Part shown: one piece after another, positions 1-11,400 of the stretch | Numbering within the stretch: position 1 is the stretch's first letter | Layout: every line of letters starts with the position of its first letter | Source: Proteromonas lacertae | Lineage: Eukaryota > Sar > Bigyra > Opalinata > Proteromonadidae | Reading direction: 5' to 3' | Assembly (NCBI GenBank): GCA_002245135.1 | Contig: NGBS01000872.1 | Span: forward strand, 186,001 to 250,000 | Length of the DNA: 64,000 nucleotides | Made by a program: the position numbers and the translations under genes | Notes under the pieces: generated by a model | Database searches by the model: none | Seen by the model: only the letters and a program-made list of their open reading frames with translations | Told to the model about the DNA's origin: nothing

Positions 1-1008
1 TCATTATTATTTGAATAATAATTAATATTCCTATCTTTATTCCATAATGAAGTATATATCTTTTGGTATGACTTTAATAACTTACTCATTTGATATTTCT
101 CTATTCTATTCAAATGTAACATTATTATATCATAATTCTTATCAATTGCTATATTTATTGTTTGAAATAATCCTTTTAGATAGTTTAATATGCTAATATC
201 ATCATCTAAACACATTCGAAGTGATAAATGGAATAAAAACTGTAAAAATTGAGTGAAATTAAGTGTATATTTTAATGGAGATGATTTACTACCAACTTTC
301 ATTAAACAACAGGTAAATATCTCTGCGACATCTTCTATTCGTATATTTATGGATGATACTAAACCAAAATCCTTGAGAAATTTATATAATGAAGTATATG
401 ATATTTGAATTGAATGAGAAGGAGGAATTTCTTTACTTATATATATTCTTATTATTGATTCTAAAATTTGTTTGTAGTTGCTTATATAGTTTTGTATAAC
501 GATATTATCAAATATTATTTGCTCAGTATACCACTTTATATAATCCCATTTATTTGAATATGGATATATATAGGTATCTAAGAATAATGAAAATTGTTTA
601 TCATATGACACATGTAAACTAATTATATACTGTGAATTATGTTCTGCTAATCTTACTAATAAGTTGATAAATTCAGAAAATGTAAGATGTTTTTGTTTCT
701 TTCCATTAATTATACTAATTTCTGAATTAAACATAACTGATGATTTTGCACTATCTACCACTTTTGGATACATCTGAACATCTTTCAGAAAGGCAATGAA
801 AGAGTGAAGTGAAAAATTATATATATTATATGGATCTCCACATACACAGTAGTATGAATATATGTACCATAACATTTCTAAAGCAATAAACAAGAAAAAC
901 AATACCATCTGAGTTAATAGCAGGTTCATTATTTTGAGAACTTAATTCTTGAGAATATTTTGAAATTGAACTAATTGTTGAAATAGAATCAAAAGAGGCA
1001 ACTGACAT
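1..1008 (-). CDS. Partial gene, unknown; paired helical domains (p25-alpha/EF-hand-like?)
   Basis: Reading begins at the ATG at 1008, passes one short GTAT...TAG intron near 860-890, and stays open to the left edge, so the C-terminus is missing. The visible part is about 320 residues. A short Ser-rich start is followed by two similar stretches. Each has a 'sxxxFLKD' helix and later an 'LTFSEFINLLVRLA' or 'LNFTQFLQFLFHLS' helix. The alternation of a FLKD helix and an F-x-x-F/L helix resembles p25-alpha (TPPP) or degenerate EF-hand proteins of flagella, but no calcium loop is visible. The family link is a guess; the coding call is firm because about 860 bases stay open in one frame. A CTGAAACGA element lies just upstream. 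Confidence 0.6.
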
Positions 1009-1031
1009 ATCAACAAAACTGTCTTTTGTTT

Positions 1032-1051
1032 CAAAAATTAAATCGTTTCAG
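1032..1051 (-). promoter_or_regulatory. CTGAAACGA + T-rich upstream element
   Basis: On the minus strand this reads CTGAAACGA, then TTTAATTTTTG, ending 23 bases before the start codon at 1008. Nearly the same string precedes the cysteine synthase gene (53430-53449) and topoisomerase III beta (46493-46513). Function is inferred from position and recurrence only. Confidence 0.4.
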
Positions 1052-1278
1052 ATTATTTTAATCTCATTTTTATCATGTTGTAGTGATTTATTTAAAGAGT
1101 AGTTATGCGAACACATTTAACAAATTGGATTAATTGCGTCTGTATGTTATGAAGGTTGTAATTCAACGAATACTGTTGATTGACTTGGGTGTAATATAGC
1201 CTAATAAATTCCTTTAAAATGACTGAATAATTACTAATTAAATATTAATTATTGACAATGACGGTAAATTAACAAAAT

Positions 1279-1485
1279 CTATACTCTAAGGCATTTAACC
1301 TCTTGCTTCTTGATTGGTTTGTTCTTTTTATTTTCTGTAATTGTTTGAAGTGGTTTTCTTGGTATATATTTGCCTTTTCCTTCTTTTTGTGGTAATTTGC
1401 CTGTTAAAGGATCTAGATTCTCTTTTTCCATGATAGAATTAAAAGCATCTGAAGAAACTGATGGACATTTAACTACATCAGCCAT
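1279..1485 (-). CDS. Small KEN-box/D-box protein (securin-like candidate)
   Basis: A 68-residue basic protein that I do not recognise by overall similarity. It has a KEN triplet at residues 21-23 and a destruction-box-like RKPLQTITE at residues 43-51 (R, then L four residues in, a hydrophobic residue at seven, E at nine). The order KEN then D-box at the N-terminus, followed by a Lys-rich tail, recalls securin and other APC/C substrates or inhibitors. The final 'V-stop' is encoded by GTATAG, which is also a perfect local 5' splice site. The gene may therefore continue into a second exon around 1090-1210, where about 39 codons stay open. Expression and extent are unproven. Confidence 0.45.
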   Translation of the reverse strand: MADVVKCPSVSSDAFNSIMEKENLDPLTGKLPQKEGKGKYIPRKPLQTITENKKNKPIKKQEVKCLRV

Positions 1486-1587
1486 TTGAACTGAAGTATT
1501 TTTGAAAAAGTGATTTGATTTTTTTGAAATTTAAACAGCTAGTTTGACAAGCCAAACTTTTTTTCTTCATTTCTCATTTTGTCGATT

Positions 1588-4100
1588 ATGGGACACCACA
1601 AGAAACATAAAGATCCATTTACAAAGTATTCCACATGCTCTTTATCATACCTATAGAAATATACAAAATAATCAGGTAAAAAATGATTTTAGAAGGTATT
1701 AATCTACCATTATAAATTGTTAAATAGGATTTCATTTCATAAAGCAAGATCTCCACAAACTGGATTTAATACTCAAAGTAATTCATTCAAAGGAGATTTT
1801 CAAACGAATAATCAACAAAAGAAATCAACGAACATTAAACTAAGTGATTCATCAAAATTTATATACCCAGCAGAGAAAGATAGATTATTTCCAAGATCAG
1901 CAGTAAGAGATACACTGAAATGGAAGAGAGCAGATAAACCAGGTGCAGGTTATTTCAACTTAGGTGCTACCTGTTATTTAGACACATCACTTCAATGTTT
2001 AACACATACACCACCACTCTCTCAAATACTTTTATCAAATTATCATCCTTACTGTCAAGTACCAAACTGTTTCGTATGTGTATTCCACAAACATATCAAT
2101 CAAGCTTTCACATCAAACAGTGCATTTGCTCCAAAACACGTTGTATCCCGTTTAAAACTAATAGGTAAACAATTCCATTATCATCGTCAAGAAGATTGCC
2201 ACGAGTTTATTCGTTGTTTTTTAGATTCAATACATAAGTCGTGTTTACATATAGCTGGTCATAATCCTAATGAACGTAGTGCAATAGCTGAAACATCATT
2301 AATATATCAAATATTTGGTGGTTATAATGAAAGTATTGTAGAATGTCCATCTTGTCATTATAAATCAAAGAAATATGATCCAATCTTAGATATATCACTA
2401 GAAATGCATAAATCACTAGACACTTTACAAGATGTATATAGTTATTATAATATTATTATACTGTATAGTTATTTAAATATCATAATAGAATTGAACAGTT
2501 AGGAGAGGATAATAAATGGTTATGTGGTGGATGTAATAAGAAAACAAGAGGATTAAAATCATTATCAATATATTGTGTATATTATTATTTATTATATTAT
2601 TATATTTAGCCTCCAATGTGCCTTTGTATTCAATTTAAACGATTCAATTATTCAGGAGAAAAAATATCCAAGAAAATCCAATATCCAGCACAATTTGATA
2701 TTACTCCATTTATATCAAAAGAACAAATTAAAAAGATCAATTCAAATATAACTTATAGTTTATATGCAGTAGCAGTTCATGAGTATATATAATATTATTA
2801 TTGAAAATATAGTGGTTATTCAGTACATAGTGGCCATTATTATGCATATTTCAAAGGTAGAAATGGATTATGGTATTGTGGTAATGATGAAAGTGTATAT
2901 CAATCTAAATTAAACACAGCTTTGAATCAAAATGCATATGTATTATTCTATATGATTGATAAACCTGAATTGTTGAATAATATTATACCATTCGAAAAAG
3001 AATACCCCAATTTTTTTCAAACACCCAAACCAGTTGTTGTAAATAACAATAAATTAGATGTGAAAAAAGAAGAGAAAAGTAAAGAAAAAGAAAAAGAAAA
3101 AGATAACAGTGATAGTGATAATGAAAATGATTCAAATATAAAGAATCTCTCATCCATAGCTCAATCCTTTATAAATAACAATAAAGATATACCAATCTTA
3201 CATTCAGATGAAGAAGTAGATAAATCAGATAGTGAGAATTGGGAAGTACCATCTGAAGAGACGTATAGTAGTGAAGAAGATGATTATGATGATAGTTTAT
3301 TATCACCAGAAAGTGAATTGCATTTATTACAATTGCAAGATGAATTAAGACATTGTTTAAGGTTAATGTTATATTTGAGACATATACATCTGGGTAGGAA
3401 AGTGAGATTATTGAATAGAATTAAGAAAATTATAATGATGATGAATTTAATACAGGAGGAAGATGGTATGGATGGTGAAGAAGAGGATGAATATGAATAT
3501 AGTGATGATGATAATGATGAAGATGATGAAGAGATGGAATTAGAAGATGATAGTAGTGATGGTGATGATGATGAAATACCAGAATTAGAATTAAATAGCA
3601 GTGAAGAAGAAAAAGAAGAGAAAGAAAATGTTGATGAAGATGGAAATGAAGAAGAAAGTAATGAGAATCAAAATGAAGAAAGTAATGAAAATAATGAGAA
3701 TAATAATGAAGAAGAAGATGAAAGTAATGATGGAGATGTAGAAGTTATTACCTTCGATTCCTTAAAGAAGGAAGATAAAGAAACAACACAAAATCTTCAA
3801 GATGAAATTAAGAAAATACTATTAGGTAGTAAAACATCCTTATATGGTGATAGAGACATTGATCAATGGGATAATGCTGATCCAAACACACAAGAAGCAC
3901 ATAAAAATTATATGAAGAGTCATAATAAGCAGATGAAGAAATGGGAAAAGTCAAGACAGTTAGATGGATGGAATAAAGCATTAGATAAAGGTAAAGCACC
4001 CAAAGTAAAGAAGAATAAGAAGATGGATGATGAACCAGTCAAAAGACAAAATCCTTTTGATAATCCCAAGAAATTTAAAAACAAGAGATTTAAGCATTAA
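1588..4100 (+). CDS. Ubiquitin carboxyl-terminal hydrolase, USP36/USP42-like
   Basis: A cysteine deubiquitinase that removes ubiquitin from proteins. The start is the ATG at 1588. Five short introns (31, 32, about 26, 33 and 30 nt) are needed to join the catalytic domain. The Cys box is NLGATCYLD (catalytic Cys codon about 1972). The domain continues through the QIFGG...CPSC and CNKK zinc-binding pairs, then CIQFKRF, and ends in the His box SGHYYAYF (His about 2835) with GNDESV, so the triad looks intact. The tail (about 3050-3770) is very acidic, followed by a basic end with a 'W-x-K-x-L-D-x-G-K' element and PFDNPKKFKNKRF. This resembles the C-terminus of nucleolar USP36 and suggests a role in the nucleolus. 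The identification as a USP is firm; USP36 is the best subfamily match from memory. Confidence 0.9.
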
Positions 4101-4203
4101 TTATTTTGTTTGTCTTCTATATTTTGAGAATGAAAAATTCAAAATACATTCTAATAAAACGAACAAATTTTTAAAATCTCAACCATCGTAAACATAGTTA
4201 TTG

Positions 4204-5534
4204 ATGAAAACCCAACACCTACTTGTTACTCTGCTTTTTGTTTTGAGCGTTTATGCTTGTAATGAATTTTGCAATGGTCACGGAACATGTGAAGCCAATG
4301 ATAAGTGTCAGTGCTATTTTGGATGGGGTGGAGCAGATTGCTCATTACGTATATCTATTAAATTTTATTAATAGGTGCTTGTCCATATGGGGAGGCTTTT
4401 GTAGATTTAGCTTTAGGTGATTTAAATCATGATGGTGAAGTGACGACTGATATTGTAAAGACTGAATGGTTCCCAGATGTAGGAAGAAGTGAACTACACA
4501 CAGGTGACTATAAACATAGATATGCTGAATGCTCAAATGCTGGTTTATGTAATAGAGAGACAGGTGATTGCGAATGTTTCCCAGGTTATGAAGGTTCTTC
4601 TTGTCAAAGAATGTCATGTGCTACAGCTGTTGAAGGAAATCCTTGTTCTGGACATGGTGTTTGTCTTCCAAGTGAAATAAAAGCAGGTAATTTATGTGGA
4701 TGGGAATTAAAAAAGACATTATATTGTAGATGTGATGAAGGTTGGACTGGATTTGATTGTAATGAGAGAGTTTGTCCTAAAGGTTTAGATCCATTGAGTA
4801 GTAGTGATAAAGGTAAATCTGTTATGCAATATAGATTCACATTACCACATAATCATACACTTGCTCGTAGTTTAACAATGATTCCAGGAGATATAATGGA
4901 TCATTATTATGAAGTTACTTTTGGTGATGTAACTTATACAACTCCAGTTATTTCTAGAGTTGATCGTGCTACAATTTGTAATGGTGATAAAACTGATCCA
5001 ACTTATAAATCAAATGCTATTAGATATCAAAATGAAATTAAAAATGCAATTAAAACTATTCCACCATTAAGTCAATCTACTGTTACTATTCAATGTGAAA
5101 TGAGTGAATTAGGACCTATAGATACACCTAGACCTACAGGTTATGATCAAAATTTAAATAAATTAGCTGTTACTATTAATGTAGAATATACTGATTATGA
5201 TTTATTTCAAAAATCACAGTTTACATTAGTTGAAATGAATGAAGATAAAGATGGTTGTACATCATTTGATAATCCAAGTCCAGTTGGTACTGTTTCTCCA
5301 TCAACAGTTGTTCATCCATTTAATTCAACTACTGATAATACACCAACATGCATACCTAAAGGTGATAATGATTATACTTATTATTATACTTCAGTTGAGA
5401 AAGTATTTAAATCTGGACTAACTCAAACACCATGTGCATCTAGAGGTAAGTGTAATATCAATACTGGATTATGTGAATGTTTTACAGGATATTTCGGAGC
5501 AGCATGTGAAAACTCATTATCTATAGCTGTATAA
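4204..5534 (+). CDS. Secreted EGF-domain protein
   Basis: The start at 4204 gives a hydrophobic signal peptide (residues 1-18) followed at once by EGF modules ([15 protein letters not shown], then [16 protein letters not shown], a third CSGHGVC, and a C-terminal [16 protein letters not shown]). A 26-nt intron lies at 4349-4374. Between modules three and four is an approximately 200-residue non-EGF domain opening with CPKGLDP, an element I associate with EGF proteins of stramenopiles. After the first EGF module, '[11 protein letters not shown]' looks like a dockerin/EF-hand calcium loop that is absent from the paralogue at 36979-38144. No membrane anchor is visible, so it is probably secreted or wall-associated. 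The ligand is unknown. Confidence 0.85.
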
Positions 5535-5637
5535 AACACAATAATTATATATTATATATTATTTTGTTTTTATTGAATAACAAAATCAATAATAATAATA
5601 TTTACATTAAATAAACAAAGAGGAATAAACTTATTTA

Positions 5638-8097
5638 TTATTTCTTAGTTATAGATTTTACAAATGCTGGAACATCTTCAGCTATGCAGTTCATATGTTC
5701 TCTAATATTTTCAACCAATATTTCTTGCTCTTTAGAAGGGTTACTAATCAAAAATTGTTCTTCATTTGCTAATACTTCTTTAATTCTTATATACAATTCT
5801 ATTTTATCTATATGTTCCATCTCAACTCTATGGATTAAGTCACTAGCTGTCATTTCCAATCTTAATTTCTGTATAATGTCTCTAATCTCATTCAAAATCT
5901 CATTTCTTCTTCTGTTAAACCATGGTCTAAAATGGGGAGAATGGAAAAACCGACTATACAATATTTTCCACTGCATCTTATTGAATGGAGCTAATATTGC
6001 ATTAGTAGATTCACACCTTGAAATAAACTCATTTTCATCAAAATTGATTAATAATTTACTAACATCCATATAAGGATCTATATAACAATAACAATAATAT
6101 AATATATATAAATACTAATAGACATAGAAGATTGATTCATTTGGAAATAATAATCCAAAGGACTTAAAAAACACTGTGTTAAAGCCTTAAAATGATCTCT
6201 CAATAACTTATTATTAATAATAGTTGCAGGTAATGTAGCAGGTGATGGTTGTATTGGTATAGAAGGTGGTGGTGGTGGTGGAGGTGAATATTGTGGTAAT
6301 TGTTGTTGTTGTTGTGTTAATGGAGTAGATATTGTATTTACTGGTATTGGTGGAGATGGTGTAGGAGTATAATAATAGTCATTATTACTATCATATTCAC
6401 TATTATCATATTCATATTCATTATCTTCATCATCATCACTCTCATTATCACCATTTATACCACCACTACTACTAATATCATCATCTTTTGCACTTCCACT
6501 ACTGAAATAACCATCATTGAATAAATTACTACTCTTTTTCAATACTAATAATCTATTCAAAGTGACAGAATTGGATTTCATTATGCTACTTCTTCTACTC
6601 ACGAAATTATACTCATTATCAATATGACATTCATCTAGAGTTGTCTTTTCTGGTACTACTTTTGGAGTTCTTTTATTAGGCCTACGACTTTCACCAACAA
6701 ATGGTTGTAAATGAATACAATTAGGCCAATACTTCAATGTCTTTATAATACATGGATTTGTCACTCCTAATATAATGGATGATAACTTTGTACCATGTGT
6801 CTCATCATGTAATTTCACTATCTCTTTATAATCTTGATCACAGAGTGAGAAACAGGGTCTATAATCTCCACAGTATATTATTGGTGATATTAATCCTACT
6901 ATGGATAACACAGCCATACTACATTGTTCTGCATCATTAGCGAAGATGATTAATGGCTCACCAGTGATTGATATTTCCCACAAATGCCATAGACATCCTA
7001 CATATTGACCAAATGTAGCGTATAATGGTAAACTCTATAAATAATAAATATAATATTAATATATAAAATATAAAATATAAAAATACTTGAAAATATCCAT
7101 ATTCACTTTTAACTGGAGATGGTGCAATAAAATCATCAAAGAACTGTTGTGGACTTTTACTCTGTCCTCTTGAGGGAGTTAATAGTGAATTTCTTCTAAA
7201 TGTAAATGCTGGTGATAATGGTAAACTATCAGGTTCATCTAATTCCTCTCTTTCATCATCATAAGTTATACAATCACTCGTTGATTTATCCATTGGTAAT
7301 ACATCAGGTAATTCTTCATTGTTATATACTATTACAGTCGGTTTATCATTACTGTTACTATTAGAAATCAAATTAACAGGTAGATTTAATGCTGGTGGTA
7401 TTGATGTTGATGTTAATGAAATAGCAGTTGGAGATGGTGTAGGAGATGATTGTTCAGGATATTCTATAGATTCATCATTCAATCGTGGAGATGGTAATGG
7501 AGGTGTTTTAGCTGATGCTGGTACTGTTGTTGTGGTTAAATCTAATAAGTCAGGATCATTAGGTATTCTGGCTTTATATATATCACCATAGAGTGGACAT
7601 TCAACCTTATGACCAATTAATGGAGGTGGCCAGAGGATTAGGCTTGAAAATAGTGTTTCTAGTGTTACCTCACCATATTGAAAGTACATATTTGCTATTT
7701 TGGTGGTTATATTTCTGAAAAATGTATATTCTGGGATTTTTGTGAGAATTACTAAGGATTTTTGAAATGCTCCTCTTGGTTTGTCTCTTGATTGGATTGA
7801 TCTGAAATAAGTATAACCAAACAAAAATGAATGTTCACTTGGGTAAGCAGAAAATAATGGTATAGCCATTTCTGTTCTAATTCGGAAAACATAGAATAAA
7901 TCTGCAGGATCTGTTGGATGTTTGTCAGGCATAGCAATTAGACGAATATTATCTTTGCATGTTTTAGATAAAGCTTCTCGAGGGTAAATAGCTTCAATAC
8001 TTTGGCCTTTATCTGTATCAAAATTGATAACCACTAATGCAACAATCCAAGGCTCTAAACTATGAGGCGTTTGAAAATGTTTCGTTACTTCATCCAT
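5638..8097 (-). CDS. DENND6: DENN domain protein 6 (FAM116-like)
   Basis: A DENN-family protein. In animals DENND6 acts as an exchange factor for Rab14 on endosomes. The N-terminal half reads W-I-V-A-L-V-V-I-NFD, GQSIEAIYP, then FGYTYFR and GAFQKSLVILTK, all close to the human protein. After an intron near 7037-7088 comes WEISITGEPLIIFA and CGDYRPCFSL. After a second short intron near 6070-6120 the conserved tail reads FFHSPHFRPWFNRRRNE. Two low-complexity insertions (Ser/Pro-rich at about 7150-7560, and Asp/Asn, polyPro and polyQ at about 6200-6560) interrupt the DENN fold and are probably surface loops. The start at 8097 is the first ATG of the conserved block. Confidence 0.87.
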
Positions 8098-8416
8098 TTG
8101 TGTTTTATTTATCAGGATCTATTATATCTTCCTATTTTATATACTTTAAACCTAAAAAATCTAAGTTTATGATAATATATAACAAGAAAATCGAAGATAA
8201 AAAAATATACTGATCAGAAAACCATACACCGTATTTTAATATTTTTTTGGAGCGAAAATTAATTTTTGCCTTTTGTAAGCTGTACTTGAATCTGAAAAAA
8301 ACAAAACCCCTCATTTATAATTACCTACGACATTACACACATATTTAACCAATAATTGGATTTTTAATGTATATTTCAAGTCAAATTATCCTTTAAAAAT
8401 AGAATATATAGTTATA
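8098..8416. other. Intergenic region between divergent genes
   Basis: About 320 bases between the DENND6 start (minus) and the bromodomain gene start (plus). Very AT-rich. Several short open stretches show no codon bias or family resemblance. It presumably holds the two divergent promoters; I see no clear element. Confidence 0.6.
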
Positions 8417-11400
8417 ATGTCGGACTATAATGTACTACAAGATCGACTGAAGGATGTAATTTACAAACTGAACAAGAAAGATCACTTTTGTATTTTCAGA
8501 GAAGCAGTCAATGCAAAAGATGTATGGTAAAAACGTTGTTATATTTTTAGGTACCAGATTATTACGAAGTCATCAAACATCCTATGGATCTAGGAACAAT
8601 GAACCGAGTATTGACTTTTCTATTTATATATTCATCAAAATAGAAAATAGATGATAGAAAATATGGTAATTTGGATGAATTAGAGTTAGATTTTAGGTTG
8701 ATGATAGCAAATTGCAAAGAATACAATGAAGTATAAATATCACATTATCTATATATATATTTCTTTATAGCCAAATTCTGTTTATTACAATCAAGCATTA
8801 ATATTAGAAGAATACGGTAATAGTGTATTTGAAAAGACACGTAAAATAATAGAACATGCAAGAGGAAGAGATACAAGAGCAGAAATAGTGAAATCATTTA
8901 TCCCATTACCACTAGTATATCATAAACAAACACATTCTAACTCACTCTATGGCACTTTCAAATGTAATATGCAAATATCCGTTTTACCTTATCTTGGCGG
9001 AGAAAATATATTGGTTCCTAATAAGGATAATTGTTGTATGGTTTGTGCTTTACCTTCCCCTGATTTACAATGTGAAAAATGTAAAATGAAAGTATATATA
9101 TATATATATATAATTTATATTGTAATAGTATCATATTAATTGTATGTTACGTCGTAAGAATGACATTATTGAATCATTATGTAGTTATTGTTCAAGACCT
9201 TATAATAGCAAAGCTGGTTGTATATTATGTCCAAATAATATTAAAGGAATAATGTGTAGGGTAAGTAACACCAGTTGGGCTCATTTATGGTGTATTTATG
9301 GTACTAAATTCATTGAAAGTATTGAAAACACTGAACCAAACACTAATAACACTACATTATTACCAACAGAACAACAATATTGTTGTTTTCTATGTAAAAA
9401 GACATTAGGATGTGTAGCAAAATGTGCTTGTGTTAGTTGTGAAAGAAGAGTTCATGTAACTTGTGCAATGATGTGTCCTGCTATGATGGTAGTGATTTGG
9501 CAATCAAGGAAAGGTATTATATATTGTAAAGAACATTGTCCTTCTGAATATATAATCAAAACAAAGATAATTAATAACACAGTTAATAATATTCAAATTA
9601 AACCACCACATAATTTAGTGTTAAACTTTACTCTATCATCTTCGTCTAATTCATTAAAGTGTTGTGTTTGTAACAATATTTATGTTAATTCACATCCTTT
9701 ACCTATCCTTCAATGTAATAAATGTAAAATGACAGTTCATCCTGAATGTTATGGAATTCAAGGGATTATACCTGAAGATTTCATATGTGATTATTGTCAA
9801 GTAGTAGAAGATCCAAATGCTAGACAACCAATGTGTGAAATATGTCATAAAGAAGGTAAAAATGCATTTAAACCAACAACCATAGAAGGTAAATGGGTTC
9901 ATTTATATTGTGCATTATGGATTCCTACTCTCAGTTTCAAAGATTTGACAACTTTAAAACCAGTAATTGGGCTTGAAACAATCAATCCTTTATTAACTCA
10001 AGCCGTTTGTCAAATCTGTCATTTGAGTGGAATTTGTTTGAAGTGTTCTGATAATACTTGTTCCTGTAATTATCATCCTATTTGTGGTAGAGATGCTGGT
10101 TATTTTATGGTATTTAAAGAGAAAAAGAATGGTGAAATCAGAGCTATTAGTTATTGTTCAATACATTCTGATGCGGAGAGAGAAAAAATAGAAACAAGAA
10201 GTAGAAGAAAAGCAAATACAACTACTCCAAGAAAGAATAAAACTAAGACAAAAGATAAATTAGATGGTGTTATTACTAGTTCTAGAGATAAAGATGTTGG
10301 TCGTTCTGCAATTACTCCAGCACAATATTGGAAGTTATTTGATCCATATTTTGATGATTTAATATATCGTAATACAAATGAATTCTTTGTTCCCTATGTT
10401 AGAACAAAAGAACAAATTGAAAATAATCCATTATGCTTTATTCCTCCATTAGGTAATAAGTTGGAAAAAGAAAAACTTCAAACTGATTTGATTATAAATG
10501 GAGTTGAAGAGAATGATAAAATACCACAATCGACTGATTCTATCAGTTTTAGAGGTTATAATTTTAAGAATTTCAACACAATTTATCAAACAATACCATT
10601 TTCATTAAGCGATGAAGTATTGGATTGGGTTTATAGTCATTGTATTCTTTTAGATACAACATTCCGTGAAGCTGAACCAAAAGATATTCCTTTACTACTT
10701 CAGATTAATAAAATCAATCCTGGTTATAAAACTAAAGAATCTTATATGGAAGCATTCTCTGAGAAAAATGATTTTATATTAGTATCTGAAAGAATTGGTG
10801 TAAATGGATTACCCTATTTAACAGGAATGTGCCATTATTACTTCCAATGGTTTCAAGATAAAGATGAAAATGGTAAAGTCAATGTTTTAGCATGTTATGT
10901 AGCTACATTACAAGCAGTGAAAGAATCAACACATTCTGATTATATTAATCAATATAAAGTAGTATCAGAACCAAGAACAGGTGTTACATTATTTGCTATG
11001 GCTGTTGAACATGCTAGAAAAGAGAAAATGCAATATATTTGTTGTGATTCAACTGCTGAATCTGTATCTTTTTATTTCAAAGTGTTTAATATGTCTGAAA
11101 AAGATCCATTTCCTGATAATTCATATCATCCAATGGGAATAGCGATTAAAGATTTCAAATATTGGAATTGTCTACCTCCAGCTCCAAAAGATCTAAATGA
11201 TAAAACTGTAAAAATGACTTTTAATGCAAAAAGTGATAAACCGATCATTCCTGATTGTCAATATCCTGAAGATAATCCAATCACTTCATTTTTCTTACAT
11301 ACAAATTATTTAGGTGAAGTGTTAGATGATTCTACTCACTTTTTATATGAAAAGATAGGAGATAATAATGATGATGAAACAATACCAATTCTTGATCCAC

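Noticed and set aside
1717-1727. Start of the USP gene at a TTG near 1717
   Set aside because: This lies in an intron; removing 1626-1656 and 1696-1727 gives a continuous frame back to the ATG at 1588.
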